Translations under genes and position numbers: made by a program
In this document: positions 24,572 to 34,783 of the stretch, piece by piece
How the letters are laid out: every line of letters starts with the position of its first letter
How positions within the stretch are numbered: position 1 is the stretch's first letter
Notes under the pieces: generated by a model
The model's database searches: none
The model's input: only the letters and a program-made list of their open reading frames with translations
Told to the model about the DNA's origin: nothing
Assembly: GCA_030068075.1 (NCBI GenBank)
Contig: CM057826.1
Span: 63,833,312-63,897,311 of the forward strand
Length of the DNA: 64,000 nucleotides
Reading direction: 5' to 3'
DNA from: Paguma larvata
Taxonomy: Eukaryota; Chordata; Mammalia; Carnivora; Viverridae

Positions 24572-24993
24572 CTTTTTTTTTTTACTATCACTTAAAGGGG
24601 TCTTCAGAGAAAAGAGGTGATAAATGCCAGTGATTAATTTACTAGCTGGCATGAGAAATTCCATTTTTACATAAAGGTTTTTCATTCATATAGAATTGCT
24701 ATTTTTATATATGGTATGAGTATAGTGCTTTAACTTTATTGTCTCCCATATGGATAACCAATTACATCAGCACTATTTATTAAACAAAACATTTCCTTTC
24801 CACTGAAGAGAAACATATTTCTTATCGTTAGCTAAATTCTCTTAAAACTGTTACTGCATAACATTTGTATTAATTTGAGGCAGATTACATTTCTATGACA
24901 CTAAATCTAACCTCTTTCTGTCATGAATAATTCAAGTCTTCCAGTCAAATTTTCTAGTTTTTTTTCAAGAGACGTTCCTGTGCTGTTTCTTTT

Positions 24994-25234
24994 TTTTTTT
25001 TTAATTTTTTCTTAACGTTTATTTATTTTTGAGAGACATAGAGACAGAGCATGAGTGGGGGAAGGGCAGAGAGAGAGACGGAGACACAGAATCTGAAGCA
25101 GGTTCCAGGCTCTGAGCCTGGCAGCACAGAGCCCGACGTGGACGCGGGGCTTGAACTCACAGACTGTGAGATCATGAACTGAGCCGAAGTTGGCCGCTTA
25201 ACCGCTTAACCGACTGAGCCACCCAGGCGCCCCA
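24994..25234 (-). repeat. CAN-SINE, young, with internal duplications
   Basis: Flanked by CCTGTGCTGTTTCTTTT (24977-24993) and CCTATGCTGTTTCTTTT (25235-25251). Within it GACGTGGACGCGGGG and CCGCTTAACCGCTTAACCG are small direct duplications not found in the other copies here. Confidence 0.97.
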
Positions 25235-25289
25235 CCTATGCTGTTTCTTTTCCTTCCTTCCTTCCTCCTTCCTCCCCCATGGTTTCTTT

Positions 25290-25545
25290 CTTTTTAAATA
25301 ATTTATTGTCAAATTGGTTTCCATACAACACCCAGTGCTCATCCCAACAAGTGCCCTCCTCTGTGCCCGTCACCCACTCTCCCCGTCCCACAACCCCCTC
25401 ACCCTCAGCTGTCTTTTTCTGACTGACTTATTTCACTTAGCATAATACCCTCTAGTTCCATCCATGTTGCTACGCATGTATGCGGTTTCTATCAAATTTA
25501 TTTCTGGGTTTTTTGTTGTTTGATTTGCCATGGATAAATACCATT
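25290..25545 (-). mobile_element. LINE-1 3' end, antisense, short
   Basis: After a TTCTTTCTTTTT stretch, the text ATTGTCAAATTGGTTTCCAT, ACACCCAGTGCTCATCCCAA and TTATTTCACTTAGCATAATA is the reverse of the carnivore L1 3' UTR and ORF2 end. It is severely 5'-truncated. Confidence 0.88.
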
Positions 25546-26570
25546 CCATGCCAGATATTACTAATACCAATAAGAACTACTGATTTTATTTAATACAGAT
25601 CCCTTATGCACCCACTTTCTCAAATTATCCCATGAATTCTAATCGTTTTTCTTGTCGATTTTCTGGGTATAATTAATAACTAAAGATAATTGTCTCTTCT
25701 TTCCCAGTATTTACACCTCATTTCTTTTTCTTATCTTGTTAGCTTGAAACTTCAAAATGTTGAATAGTGATCTTATCCCTGATTTTAATAGGAATGATTT
25801 AGTCTTCACCATTTTAGAGGCTGACTCTTAAGATTTCAGTAAATAATTTTTAGGTATTTTCCTTTTAAGTTTTTATTACTTGATTCATTAATAGTTCACC
25901 AGTAAATTATTTCCTCTGGCTTTTCAAGTGTCTTACCACAGAGTTGTATATATTCTCTCATTTAAAAATTTGTCTCTTTTCTTATTCGTACTCTACTGGT
26001 CTTTTGTTTTCTTAATCAGACTTGGTAGTGTTTCATCTACTTTATTGACCTTTACCAAAAAAATAAACTTTTCGTGTTATATATCCTTTCTACAACTTTG
26101 TTTACTACTTTACTCATTTCTGTATCTATCCTTAACTAATTATATTATCATATTTCCCAATGAATTATTTTGTTCTTTATTGTTATTTAAACTGGACATT
26201 AATTCATTTATTTCCTTACTCTATTTACATATTCATTTATCAGTTTCTATCTTAATAATATAAGTACTTAAGGGTATTAATTTTATTCTCAGTATAAGCT
26301 TGGCTATGTCTCATACGTTTTAGTATAAAGTGTTTTCCTTTTTATGTCTTAAAAATTCATAATTTCAATAGAATTCCTCTTTGATCTAGGGGGAAAATGT
26401 AAGATCTTTCTCAGTTATTATGAGGATAAAATGACTTCTGAGTCATTTTTTTACTGCCACTAACTTGCTGTTTATTAGACTGATCGGAGACTGTTGCCCT
26501 CAAAACTGCTACTATTTGGAATTTTTTAAGGTTTGCCTTGTAGCCAAGAACATGACTAATTTTCAGAAAT
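25546..26570 (-). mobile_element. Old LINE-1 (L1M type) ORF2 region, antisense
   Basis: In reverse the sequence follows L1 ORF2 RT and spacer text. The plus strand has TTCTTAATCAGACTTGG, TCATCTACTTTATTGACC and CTTGGCTATGTCTCATACG. A plus-strand frame at 25928-26263 is a shadow of it. Confidence 0.65.
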
Positions 26571-26659
26571 AACCCACTGAAATTTTTAAAAAGGAAAAAG
26601 TGTAAAAAGTTCTACCACTTAAATCTTTTATATATGTGCTTTTTTGTGTATTTGGTATG

Positions 26660-26880
26660 TGAAATTTAGAAAGTCTACCATTTACTGCATACTTACAATA
26701 TGTTTTGTAGTATAACTGCCCTACATATATATCTCATTTAATCTTCAAAACTGTAAGGTAGCTTGTCGCTTACCATTTTAGAGTTAAGGAAGATGGGACT
26801 TCAAAATGCTAAATAACTTTCCTGAGAACACAAATCAAGTTGCTAAGCCAGATTTCAAACTCCTGTTTCTAATGCTCATG
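26660..26880 (-). repeat. MIR, antisense
   Basis: ATCTCATTTAATCTTCAAAAC, CATTTTAGAGTTAAGGAAG, and CAAGTTGCTAAGCCAGATTT follow the complement of MIR. Confidence 0.7.
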
Positions 26881-27236
26881 CTTTTAAAGACCATATAATA
26901 CTACCTCTATGGGGTTTTCACGACCTGTTACATCAGTTAAGTCTACCTTCCAAACTTATATTCTATTAGGTCTCAATATAACCCTCCTCAAATCCCTCCT
27001 CATACAGATTTTTGTACTTTTGTTCACAATTTGTCACCTTTTTGAATGTCCCTTCCTTTTTCCTTTGCTTTGCAAACGTATCTCCATTCTTTAAGGCATA
27101 GTTCTGTTGCCTTAACATAAAATCTTCCTGTCTCCTCCAACCAATAATAAGTCTTCTTGTTGGTGATGAGTTTTTGATGAGTTTTGTTTTCTCCACTTTT
27201 AAGACAAGGTTTATTATTGATCACTTAGATTTTGTT

Positions 27237-27422
27237 GTTGTTTTTAACAGAGAGAGAGAGCATGAGCGGGGGAGAGGGGCAGGAGAGAGACGAAGAGAAT
27301 TGTAAGCAGGCTGCACACTCAGTGCAGAGCCTGATGCCGGGCTCAATCTCAGGACCACAAGATGACGACCTGAGCCGAAATAAGAGTCAGATGTTCAACT
27401 GACTGAGCCACCTAGCCACCCC
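27237..27422 (-). repeat. CAN-SINE with target-site duplication
   Basis: GA-run then GAGCATGAGCGGGGGAGAGG, head complement ACTGAGCCACCTAGCCACCCC. Flanks at 27217-27236 and 27423-27442 agree at 17 of 20 positions (ACTTAG and TTTTGTT shared). Confidence 0.93.
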
Positions 27423-27694
27423 TTGAATACTTAGCTTTTGTTAAGTCCCAAATGCTTTATTCTGTGACAGCCACAAAAAAGACAAATACAAGCAGGAAAA
27501 AACTGAAACAGTGCTTTATCAGCCACGGAGGGCAAAGAAGGGAAAAAGAGGACATAAGTTCAAAGAATGTCTGAGATGACTTTTCAATTAAAATTGTAAA
27601 ATGATGCATTTCTCTCTATGGCTATACAATTCAAATCAACGAACATTTGAGAATTTACTATTCACGAGACACTACAAATATTATATAGAGATTT

Positions 27695-28152
27695 TGTGGG
27701 TTGAATTGTGTTCTCCAAAAAGATACACTGAGTCACAGGTAGCTAACCCCTAGTATCTCTGAAAAGTGTGCAGATCTTTGCACATGTAATCAAGTTAAGA
27801 TGAGGTCTTACCAGATTAAGGTGGGCCCTAAATCCAATGACTGGTATCCTTAAAAAGAGTGCCAAGTGAAGAGATGGACACCAAGACAGAGGGAAAACAC
27901 CATGTGACAACGGAGGCAAAGACTGGAGTGAAGCAGCTGCAAGCAAAGGAATGCCAAAGATTGCCAGCAACCACCAGGGGCTAGGGAGAGGGGCACAGAA
28001 TAGATTCTCCCTTAGTATCTCTCAAAGGAACCAACTTTGTTGACATCTTGATTTCAGATTTCTAGTTTCCAGAACTGTGAAGAAATAGATTTCTACAGCT
28101 TTAAGCCACCAGTCTATGGTACTCTGTCACAAGAGCCTTATAAAACCAATGC
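27695..28152 (+). mobile_element. Solo LTR of ERVL-MaLR type (MLT1-like)
   Basis: The opening GGTTGAATTGTGTTCTCC, the middle TGATCAAG-type text (TAATCAAGTTAAGATGAGG), the near-3' TTCCAGAACTGTGAAGAAATA and TTTAAGCCACCAGTCTATGG are the marks of MaLR LTRs. No internal retroviral sequence is attached on either side. Confidence 0.8.
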
Positions 28153-28159
28153 GGAGGGC

Positions 28160-28173
28160 GGGGGGGGGGGGGG
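28160..28173. repeat. G homopolymer
   Basis: Fourteen G in a row just after the LTR, in a G-rich setting. Confidence 0.95.
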
Positions 28174-28773
28174 AAGGAAGATAAGTTGACACATTCCTTG
28201 CTCTCAAGTATCTTATTATCTAGCAAAGGACTAATATTCTAGTAGCAAGGGTAAATCAGGTCAGTACACAAATGAATCAGATGTTTGGGTACCACCTTCC
28301 ATTCTCTTGGCCGCCTTTAGCTTTCAAGTCATTGCTGCATTAGTCAGCTCACTTCAGATGTGAACTATACATTAGCTATACTGGGTATCTTTCGCTTTCT
28401 GTCCTAGAGACACCCCAGCATGGGTCCCCAACATTCATGCATGTACAACCTATAAAAGAATGAACATTTGATGGGGCAATCCTTGACTAAAGGGGAATGG
28501 AAGCTACTACATACACTCTTTTTATGGTCGGATAATTAATTCTACGTGGCTCCTCAGAAAGTCCTGACAGATCAAGCCACAGTTGTCCAAAGTAGAGACT
28601 GACTTGAGAACCTATACTTATACTGCTGTCCCTTGTCACTTAACTCTTTCTAGCCCTCTATTCCTGGGATCGCTTCCTAAAGAAAGTACTTCATCCAAGG
28701 CCTTGTCTCAAGATTCTGACTTATGAGGGAACCAGGCTAGGATACAAATTACTTACAGTCCGAAGGCAAATAT

Positions 28774-28986
28774 GGGGCGCCTATGTGGCTCGGTTGGTTG
28801 AGCACCTAACTCTTGATTTCGGCTCAGGTCATAACATCCTGATGTGATATCCAGAACCCGCATCTGACTCCGGGCTGAGCATGGTGCCTGCATAAGAGTT
28901 TCTCTCCTTCTCCCTTTGCCCATCCCCCACTCACATTCTCTCGCACGCTCTCTCTCTCTCAAAAATGAAAAAAAAATAAATAAAAA
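28774..28986 (+). repeat. CAN-SINE
   Basis: Head GGGGCGCCTATGTGGCTCGG, tail TCTCTCTCAAAAATG and A-rich end. CAAATATG before and CAAATATAA after may be the duplication. Confidence 0.93.
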
Positions 28987-29684
28987 CAAATATAAATTTG
29001 TATTCAAAGACATTTGATAGAATGCTATGGAGGTAACACCTTGCTGAGAAAATTAGGAAAAGCATTCAGAACATAAAAGTCATGTAAGAAGGGTTACATA
29101 AATCCTAACAAACATAAAGGTAAGAGGTTAGTATTTCAGAAAAAGGAACAGCAAGACCAAAGTTCAGAGGTTGGAAAAATGATGTATATTTGGAAAACAG
29201 ATGGCAGTTTAATTTAGCTGAAATTCAGTGTAGAGGAATCAGGGAAAAGAGGGAAGTAAGAGCATAAATATGGACTTGAACCACATTGTGGCTAGGTGAC
29301 TTCATACTGTAAGGAAGAGAAGGTTTGGACAGAGTAGCTACAGAAATGGTGTGATAACAAGCCTAAAAGGTAGAAGACCATGTTGCTTTAACGCTTGTAT
29401 TATAAATTGTATCAGAAGTAGGTGATATACTGACATAGATTAAGTGATAATAAAACCAAGAATCTAAAAACAGCTGGTGGAACTATATTTCAATACTCTT
29501 CAATATTATGTTTATTTACCAGATGAGTGACATTATACCCTATACTTTAAACAAATCTGGTACCTGAAAATCTGAATTTACCTAATAAAGTAACCTTCAT
29601 TCCCCAAAGTATAACTTAAAAAAAAAAAAAAACATACAAAAACTTCAGCTTAAAAAAAAAACCTATGTGTATGTATGCCTATAG

Positions 29685-30175
29685 TAGACAGAACAACAGC
29701 CCCATGAAGATGTCTACATCTTAATCCCTGAAACCCATGAATGTTTTACTTTACATGGCTAAACGGACTTTGCAGATGTGATTAAGTTAAGGATCTTGAC
29801 ATGGGGAAATTTTCCTGAATTATATAGGTGGACCTAAGGTAATCACATGGGCTCTTCTAAGGAGACAGAAGGGTCAGAGTCAAAAAAGCGCATATAACAA
29901 CAGAAACAAAGGGTCAGAGTCAGAGAGAGATTTAGTATGCTGCTGACACTGAAGACAGAGGGAGGGGCCACAAGCCAATACAAGTGGCCTCCAGAAGCTA
30001 GAAAAAAAGGAAATGGATTCTCCCCTATAGCCTCTGGAAGAAGTGCAGTATTGCTGCTATTAAAATTTTGGACCAGTGAAAACCATTTTAAACTTCTGTC
30101 CTCTACATCTGTAAGATAATAAATGTGTGCTCTGTTAAACCATCACATTTTGGTAATTTTTTACAATAGCAACAA
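29685..30175 (+). mobile_element. Solo LTR of ERVL-MaLR type (MLT1-like)
   Basis: AATCCCTGAAACCCATGAAT, TTTGCAGATGTGATTAAGTT, GGATTCTCCCCTATAGCCTC, and TCTGTAAGATAATAAATGTG are in the order expected of an MLT1 LTR. The 3' region includes the polyadenylation signal AATAAA. Confidence 0.82.
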
Positions 30176-30244
30176 GAAAAAAATGCCCTATGATCCAGAG
30201 ATCCCCTCCTAGGAATAAATTCCACTGAAATTTCTCATTGGCCA

Positions 30245-30760
30245 TGTAGTGATCTTAAAACATATCCACAATTTCTTTGACCCTGTTCCTTTAAAAGGTA
30301 GAACTTAATTTATCTTCTCTCATGTGAGCTAGATTTAATGACTCACTTCTAATAAAGAAAATATGGTAGCAGTGTGACTTTTGAGACTATGTCTTAGATG
30401 GCTTACTTCTTGCTCTTTCTCTCTGGGATCACGGGAAAAAGCCAGCTGCCCTGTTGAGAAGATACTCAAGCCACTCCATGGAGAGGCCTATGGCAAAGAA
30501 CTGAGGCCTCTTGCCAAAAGTCAAGAGAAACAGACTATGTGAGATCTATCTCACATGGAAGTGGATTCTCCAGTTGAGTCAAGCCTTCAGATGACTGTAG
30601 CCCTGCTGACATCTTGACCGCAACTTCATGAGAGATTCTAAACCAGACCACACTTTGAATTTCTGCTCCACAAGAACTCTAAAATAATAAATATTTGTTG
30701 TTTAAGCCACCAAGATGTGCAGTAACTTGTTATATGGTATGTAACTAACATAGTCTATAA
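30245..30760 (+). mobile_element. Solo LTR, MaLR-like
   Basis: GCTCTTTCTCTCTGGGATC, AAGCCAGCTGCCCTGTTG, CAGATGACTGTAGCCCTGCT and AATAATAAATATTTGTTG then TTTAAGCCACCAAG follow a common old mammalian LTR. The exact subfamily is uncertain. Confidence 0.65.
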
Positions 30761-30974
30761 AGAGTAGGATGTACACTGTAGCCGTGTGTGGTAAAAGAGA
30801 TTTGGAAAACACCGAAGACTTTCACAGAGGACTAGTGATGGATACTACATAACACTACACATAAGAGTGAGCACCAAAAACTAGACACACATAAAATAAG
30901 ATTTGTAGAACTGAAAAAACAGTATTGAATTAAAAGTGTTAAAAAAAATACATAAATTAAAAAACAAATTTGGG

Positions 30975-31200
30975 TACATACCCCAAAAGAATGAAAGCAG
31001 GGACTGAAAGAGCTTATTTGTATGCCCAGAACCACAGCAGCATTACTCACAATACCCGAAGGTAAAAAGAAACCACCCACAGATAAATGGATACACAAAA
31101 TGTGATATATATATAGTATTATTCAGCCTTAAAAAGTTAGGATTATGACACATTCTAACTATTTCACGTGAACTGATGCATATTTAAGAACACATCTGAA
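30975..31200 (+). mobile_element. Old LINE-1 3' fragment
   Basis: CACAGCAGCATTACTCACAA, AGATAAATGGATACACAAAA and TAGTATTATTCAGCCTTAAA are L1M end-of-ORF2 motifs. Confidence 0.75.
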
Positions 31201-31859
31201 TGAGTGCGTAAAAAGAGAGTGGGAGTAGGATGTGGGAATAAAGGGGATAAGGCTTGCCTTATATGGACTGATGATGTCGATGATTTGATTTACAAAAAAA
31301 TAATTTTTTAGGACATATCTTTTACGCAACACACGAGAAGCCACCTATACCAAAATAAGAGCTGGTGTAACTTTCTTTCTAGAAGCTGAACCTACAGAAA
31401 TCAAGAACCGCAGATTAATGACGATTAGAATTAGAAGATCTAGAAATCATTTCATACAACCTTCTCATTTTACATTCAAGACACTTAATAGTTCAAAGTA
31501 ATTTACTTCTCGGAATTATCTGTGATTCCAACCAGATTTCACAAACCACGGTGTTTCCGATGTTTCAAATCACAAACTACCAATTTCTCTAAATTAGAAG
31601 ATACTTTAGGTCATAGAAAGCTTTAAAGATTCTAGGAGTAGCCAAAGCAATCAGTCTTTAGCAATAACATTTCACTTAGTTCTCTTTCTGGGAGGTACGT
31701 TTCCATGTCTTATTTGACTCTCCAGCGCATTTTACAGGTCTGGCACTTTAGTAGGTACTCAAATGTGTAGTGAATATACTTCCTCAAGTACTATTCATCT
31801 TCTTTATATCAAAGTGCTCTATCTTATCCTTGTGGGCTAAGTAATATTTCGCTCAGATT

Positions 31860-32066
31860 GGAAAGAAAGAAAGAAAGAAAGGAAGGAAGGAAGAAGAAAG
31901 AAAGAAAGAAAGAAAGAAAGGAAGGAAGGAAGGAAGGAAGGAAGGAAGAAAGGATGGAAGGAAGGAAGGAAGGAAGGAAGGAAGGAAGGAAGGAAGGAGG
32001 AAGGGAGGATGGAAGGAAGTAAGGAAGGAAGGAAGGAAGGAAGGAGGAAGGGAGGGGAGGGGGAAG
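31860..32066 (+). repeat. (GAAA)n/(GGAA)n purine microsatellite
   Basis: About 205 bp of pure purine on the plus strand, first GAAA units, then mainly GGAA units with a few interruptions (GGAT, GGAGGAAG). Its complement, which is the APC transcript strand, is a continuous pyrimidine tract. It lies 2.5 kb downstream of exon 1A in transcript direction. Confidence 0.97.
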
Positions 32067-33744
32067 GTCAAAATTAAGAAATTAAGGAGAACAATTAATA
32101 TACAAAGACTAGTTAAATTATGTGTAATTAGTGACTAAAAAATAGAGAAAAATGATAAGACAAAAATCCACACAGCATCAATAAGCAGCTTTGATTCAGT
32201 TCACAGGCATACTTATGAATATTTAACTGTTAAATTCCTTAAAAGTTCAATTTCAAAGACCAAAAAATTCAATAGTTGAGTCTTCTATTAGGTATTTCAC
32301 ACCACAAGAGGAAAGAAATCAACTTTTCTTAATTTAGTTATTTATTTAATCCCAGAAAATACTAAAATCTAATGCTAGTCTATTTAAAAGTGTGCATATG
32401 ATTAATGTGATCTTCAAAAAAAAAAGGATGTTATGAATGCTATTATGAAAACTGCTCTCTCTCCATTTGCTTAGCTAGCAGATGTTTTCCAAAGCACTCT
32501 TCTATCATGGTTAGAAACTCAAAACCAAGTAAGATTTATTTTTCATTTAATGATTAATTTGTCGATGACATATTACTTTTCAAAAAATTCCTATGACACA
32601 CTATTTTGTATATTATGTAATGAGAAATATTATGAAATATTTTATAGACCTATGTCCTTTACATCCTTATACAATACATGACCTTGGATAAAGTCACAAC
32701 ATACTTAAGAATACTCTTAACACTTTAAAATGAAAATAATGCTACAATGAGTTACTTAAATTGGATAATAAGATAATCATAAACTCTCAAAGACTGTCCT
32801 AACTGAGGTTCAAAGAACTGACTGGTATTAGCTATTATAATTTCATTTGCAATTTTAATGTGACATCTTTAATTCTAGCTGCAGTTTCCATCAGATTTAA
32901 AAAAGAGATCTTAAAGACCGTGATACCCATGATCAAACAATTGTTAAAGCAGAAATAACTGTTTAAATAAAGAACAAAATTGCTTTATCAGTGAAAACTT
33001 TACATAGTCTAATTTATTCAAGTCCCATTCCTTAGTATGTTGAAAAAAAAACCTACTAAAACAAAATTAGAGGTTCGCTCAATACTTTCTACCACATAAG
33101 CACTATTTAAGAGACACTGTCCCTGATCTTAGAGGGCTTTACAAAGCCACTGCCATCCAGTTCAGGGAGTAGGGAGGTGTGGCAGGCTGGCTACCATAAT
33201 ATGCATAAAGATAAGGTATTTAAAATCATATTTAATCTGAAAACATTATGTTTTTAGCAAGAAAAAAATAAGTGCAATGAAAACACTCTATATCAAGAGT
33301 ATAGCTTATGAATGTTTACTAAACAGAAACATCTAAAAAAAAAACCTTGGTGCTTTAATTTAAAATACTTGACTTTAGAGTTTATTCAATAATACCTAAA
33401 AGTAACCAAAAGTAACATAAAATTACTTAATATAGACCTTAAATCTTAAGCCTATGAAAAATTTATCACTATAATTTTTCATAAAGTAATTCACCTTACA
33501 GAATGATTTACTCTCGAACAACCTAGCTGATGGCATAAAGCTACACTAACAAAGGAAAAGAGCCAGTGCTTCATACATAATTTATTAACATTTCCTATAG
33601 GATTTACATTAAAGGAAAGAATTTGAACATCTCTTCTGTGATGTAGAATCAAGTGTCTAATACATTCCACTGCCAAAACATTCACAGGCTGGTATTTTTC
33701 CTACTTTAAAAAATTAAATATTTTTTTCTCCTATTCAGGTCACA

Positions 33745-34440
33745 ATTATAAACTATGGCTTCTTGTGAAAGGAGTTCTACCACCAGCATTGCTGCAAGGT
33801 TTCTTATTCCTCTGCAGTTGTCTTTTCAGCCTAACACAGGGAGAAGAGCACTGCTGCAGTCATCTACAAAAAGCACGACCATTTCGACTTGTGACTAACA
33901 AAGACACTGGTATCTTTTTGCCACCCTATTCAGAGACCGTTTATTTAGATGTGTTGCAAAAGCAGGCACTTTTGGTGACCAAAATTTCTCCAATCAACCA
34001 AAACCATCACTCAAGCTCTGCAGTATCTGCCTCCTCCCCGAAGTAGCCCTGTCCACTAGGTTCACATCAGCCATCAGCAGCAGCTTTGTATCCCCTCTCT
34101 TGGCTACCACCGCATATGTCCTTGTGGCCAGGGTGGAAAAAAAGCCTTTCAATGGGCTAGAGCTTTTGCTTCTCGCCATGAATATGTTCCATTCTTTGTT
34201 GTCCTCTACCCGTTTCCTTAGATACTGTTATTGCACTCTGTCAACAGGCATTATAAAAACAAAACCTCCTTCCAGCTTCAAAAACAGCTCTTTCTCACCA
34301 GAGTCCCCTGAACACTCCTACCCCTCCCCCTTCTTCCTCTTCTGTCAAAAACCCTGGATCAGAAGCACAGGAAATCCATCTCCTGTGCTGCAGTAGGGGG
34401 GAGGGGGGAGACGCCCCTGCCTCCTGGCTTGGCATGTGGC
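33745..34440. other. Unique sequence downstream of exon 1A in intron 1
   Basis: This non-repetitive stretch of moderate GC content lies between promoter 1A and repeat-rich intron 1. It contains several short open frames (for example 33765-34046 plus strand, 93 codons), none of which resembles a known protein. A CT-rich run occupies 34320-34345. A 9-bp inverted repeat (AGCACAGGA, 8-nt loop, TCCTGTGCT) sits at 34364-34389. It could hold promoter-proximal regulatory sequence or the start of an antisense transcript, but nothing in the sequence proves either. Confidence 0.4.
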
Positions 34441-34545
34441 AACAGACCCTGTGCCAAGGAAAGGCCACCGGTTTCAGACAGTGCGAGGGAAAATCGCGTC
34501 CCCCTCCCCCCCGCAGCAAGCCGGGCTATCGGCTCCAGCACTTAC

Positions 34546-34612
34546 CCCATTTCCGAGCCCAGCAGCACCTCCATTCCGTCTCCAGTGACACCCAGGCGGG
34601 CTGCGCCAATAC
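34546..34612 (-). other. APC: APC exon 1A, untranslated first exon
   Basis: Read on the minus strand, this stretch begins with GTATTGG and ends with GGAAATGGG followed by the donor GTAAGTG. It is nearly the same as the human exon 1A that I know. The 3' boundary at 34546 is fixed by the donor site and by the exon 2 acceptor at 17529. The 5' boundary is set by analogy with human transcripts and may differ by tens of bases, because start sites of CpG promoters scatter. It contains ATGs (for example in GGAATGGAGG and AAATGGG) that would be upstream start codons, as in human. Intron 1 separates it from exon 2 by 17017 bp, close to the human spacing. Confidence 0.92.
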
Positions 34613-34626
34613 AGCCACATGTCGGT

Positions 34627-34632
34627 CACGTG
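34627..34632. promoter_or_regulatory. E-box CACGTG in promoter 1A
   Basis: A perfect palindromic CACGTG lies about 15 bp upstream of the expected exon 1A start. USF1/USF2 binding to E-boxes of the human APC promoter has been reported. The CpG at its centre makes binding sensitive to methylation. The site is seen; the factor is from knowledge of the human promoter. Confidence 0.8.
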
Positions 34633-34645
34633 AGCCCACGCCCAA

Positions 34646-34650
34646 CCAAT
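34646..34650 (+). promoter_or_regulatory. Inverted CCAAT box in promoter 1A
   Basis: CCAAT on the plus strand, so ATTGG in the direction of APC transcription, about 35 bp upstream of exon 1A. It is the type of site bound by NF-Y in TATA-less promoters. A second ATTGG forms the first bases of exon 1A itself (34606-34612). Confidence 0.7.
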
Positions 34651-34732
34651 CGGCAGGTCCCCGACGGGAATGAGGAGCGCCCTGGTCCGCATCCAGAGGA
34701 TTACACAGCTGCTTCACGCTCGGCTTCCCGAC

Positions 34733-34762
34733 CCGCACTCCGCACTCCTCCGCACTCCGCAG
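34733..34762. repeat. Short tandem repeat (unit CCGCACT) in promoter 1A
   Basis: Three CCGCACT units (34733-34739, 34740-34746, 34750-34756) and a partial fourth unit, with a CCT between the second and third. On the APC strand it reads as repeated AGTGCGG. The human promoter, as I recall it, has only one full copy plus a partial one here. The repeat adds several CpGs between the GC box and the CCAAT box. Confidence 0.75.
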
Positions 34763-34774
34763 TAGGGCACCAAG

Positions 34775-34783
34775 CCCCGCCCC
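34775..34783 (+). promoter_or_regulatory. GC box (Sp1-type) upstream of promoter 1A
   Basis: CCCCGCCCC on the plus strand, GGGGCGGGG in the direction of APC, about 165 bp upstream of exon 1A. This is a standard Sp1/KLF site. The human promoter has a similar box at the same place. Confidence 0.65.

Larger units (their letters stand above)
17529..34545 (-). other. APC: APC intron 1 (promoter 1A transcript)
   Basis: 17017 bp. Repeats are listed separately. Stretches 17529-18373, 18607-20700, 28153-28763, 29000-29680, 31200-31858 and 32067-33745 are AT-rich and hold nothing I can name. Confidence 0.88.
1..34612 (-). other. APC: APC gene, 5' part (promoter 1A transcript, exons 1A to 5)
   Basis: This is the span of the APC gene inside the window, read on the minus strand from exon 1A at 34612 to intron 5, which runs off the left edge. 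APC is the large scaffold protein of the beta-catenin destruction complex in Wnt signalling and also binds microtubules and the cytoskeleton. Five exons are recognised by their sequence. Lengths of the coding parts are 135, 85, 202 and 109 nt, which equal the human exon sizes as I know them. Every intron starts with GT and ends with AG. The exon 2 to 5 coding parts join to 177 uninterrupted codons. Everything after codon 177 (armadillo repeats, beta-catenin binding repeats, basic domain) lies outside the window. Identity is from memory of the protein, not from a search, but the match is unambiguous. Confidence 0.97.

Noticed and set aside
25928..26263. Hydrophobic 111-codon plus-strand frame as a membrane protein
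   Set aside because: The region is antisense old L1 sequence; its T-rich strand yields Phe/Leu-rich frames by composition.
27695..30760. An endogenous provirus bounded by LTRs
   Set aside because: No gag, pol or env sequence lies between the LTRs, and they appear to be from different subfamilies. They are solo LTRs.
31853..32071. Minus-strand frame rich in FLPS repeats
   Set aside because: It is just the translated GGAA/GAAA microsatellite.
33765..34046. A 93-codon plus-strand frame as a new gene
   Set aside because: There is no recognisable domain, no homologue I know, and the length is within chance for a moderately GC-rich region. Kept only as a low-interest finding.
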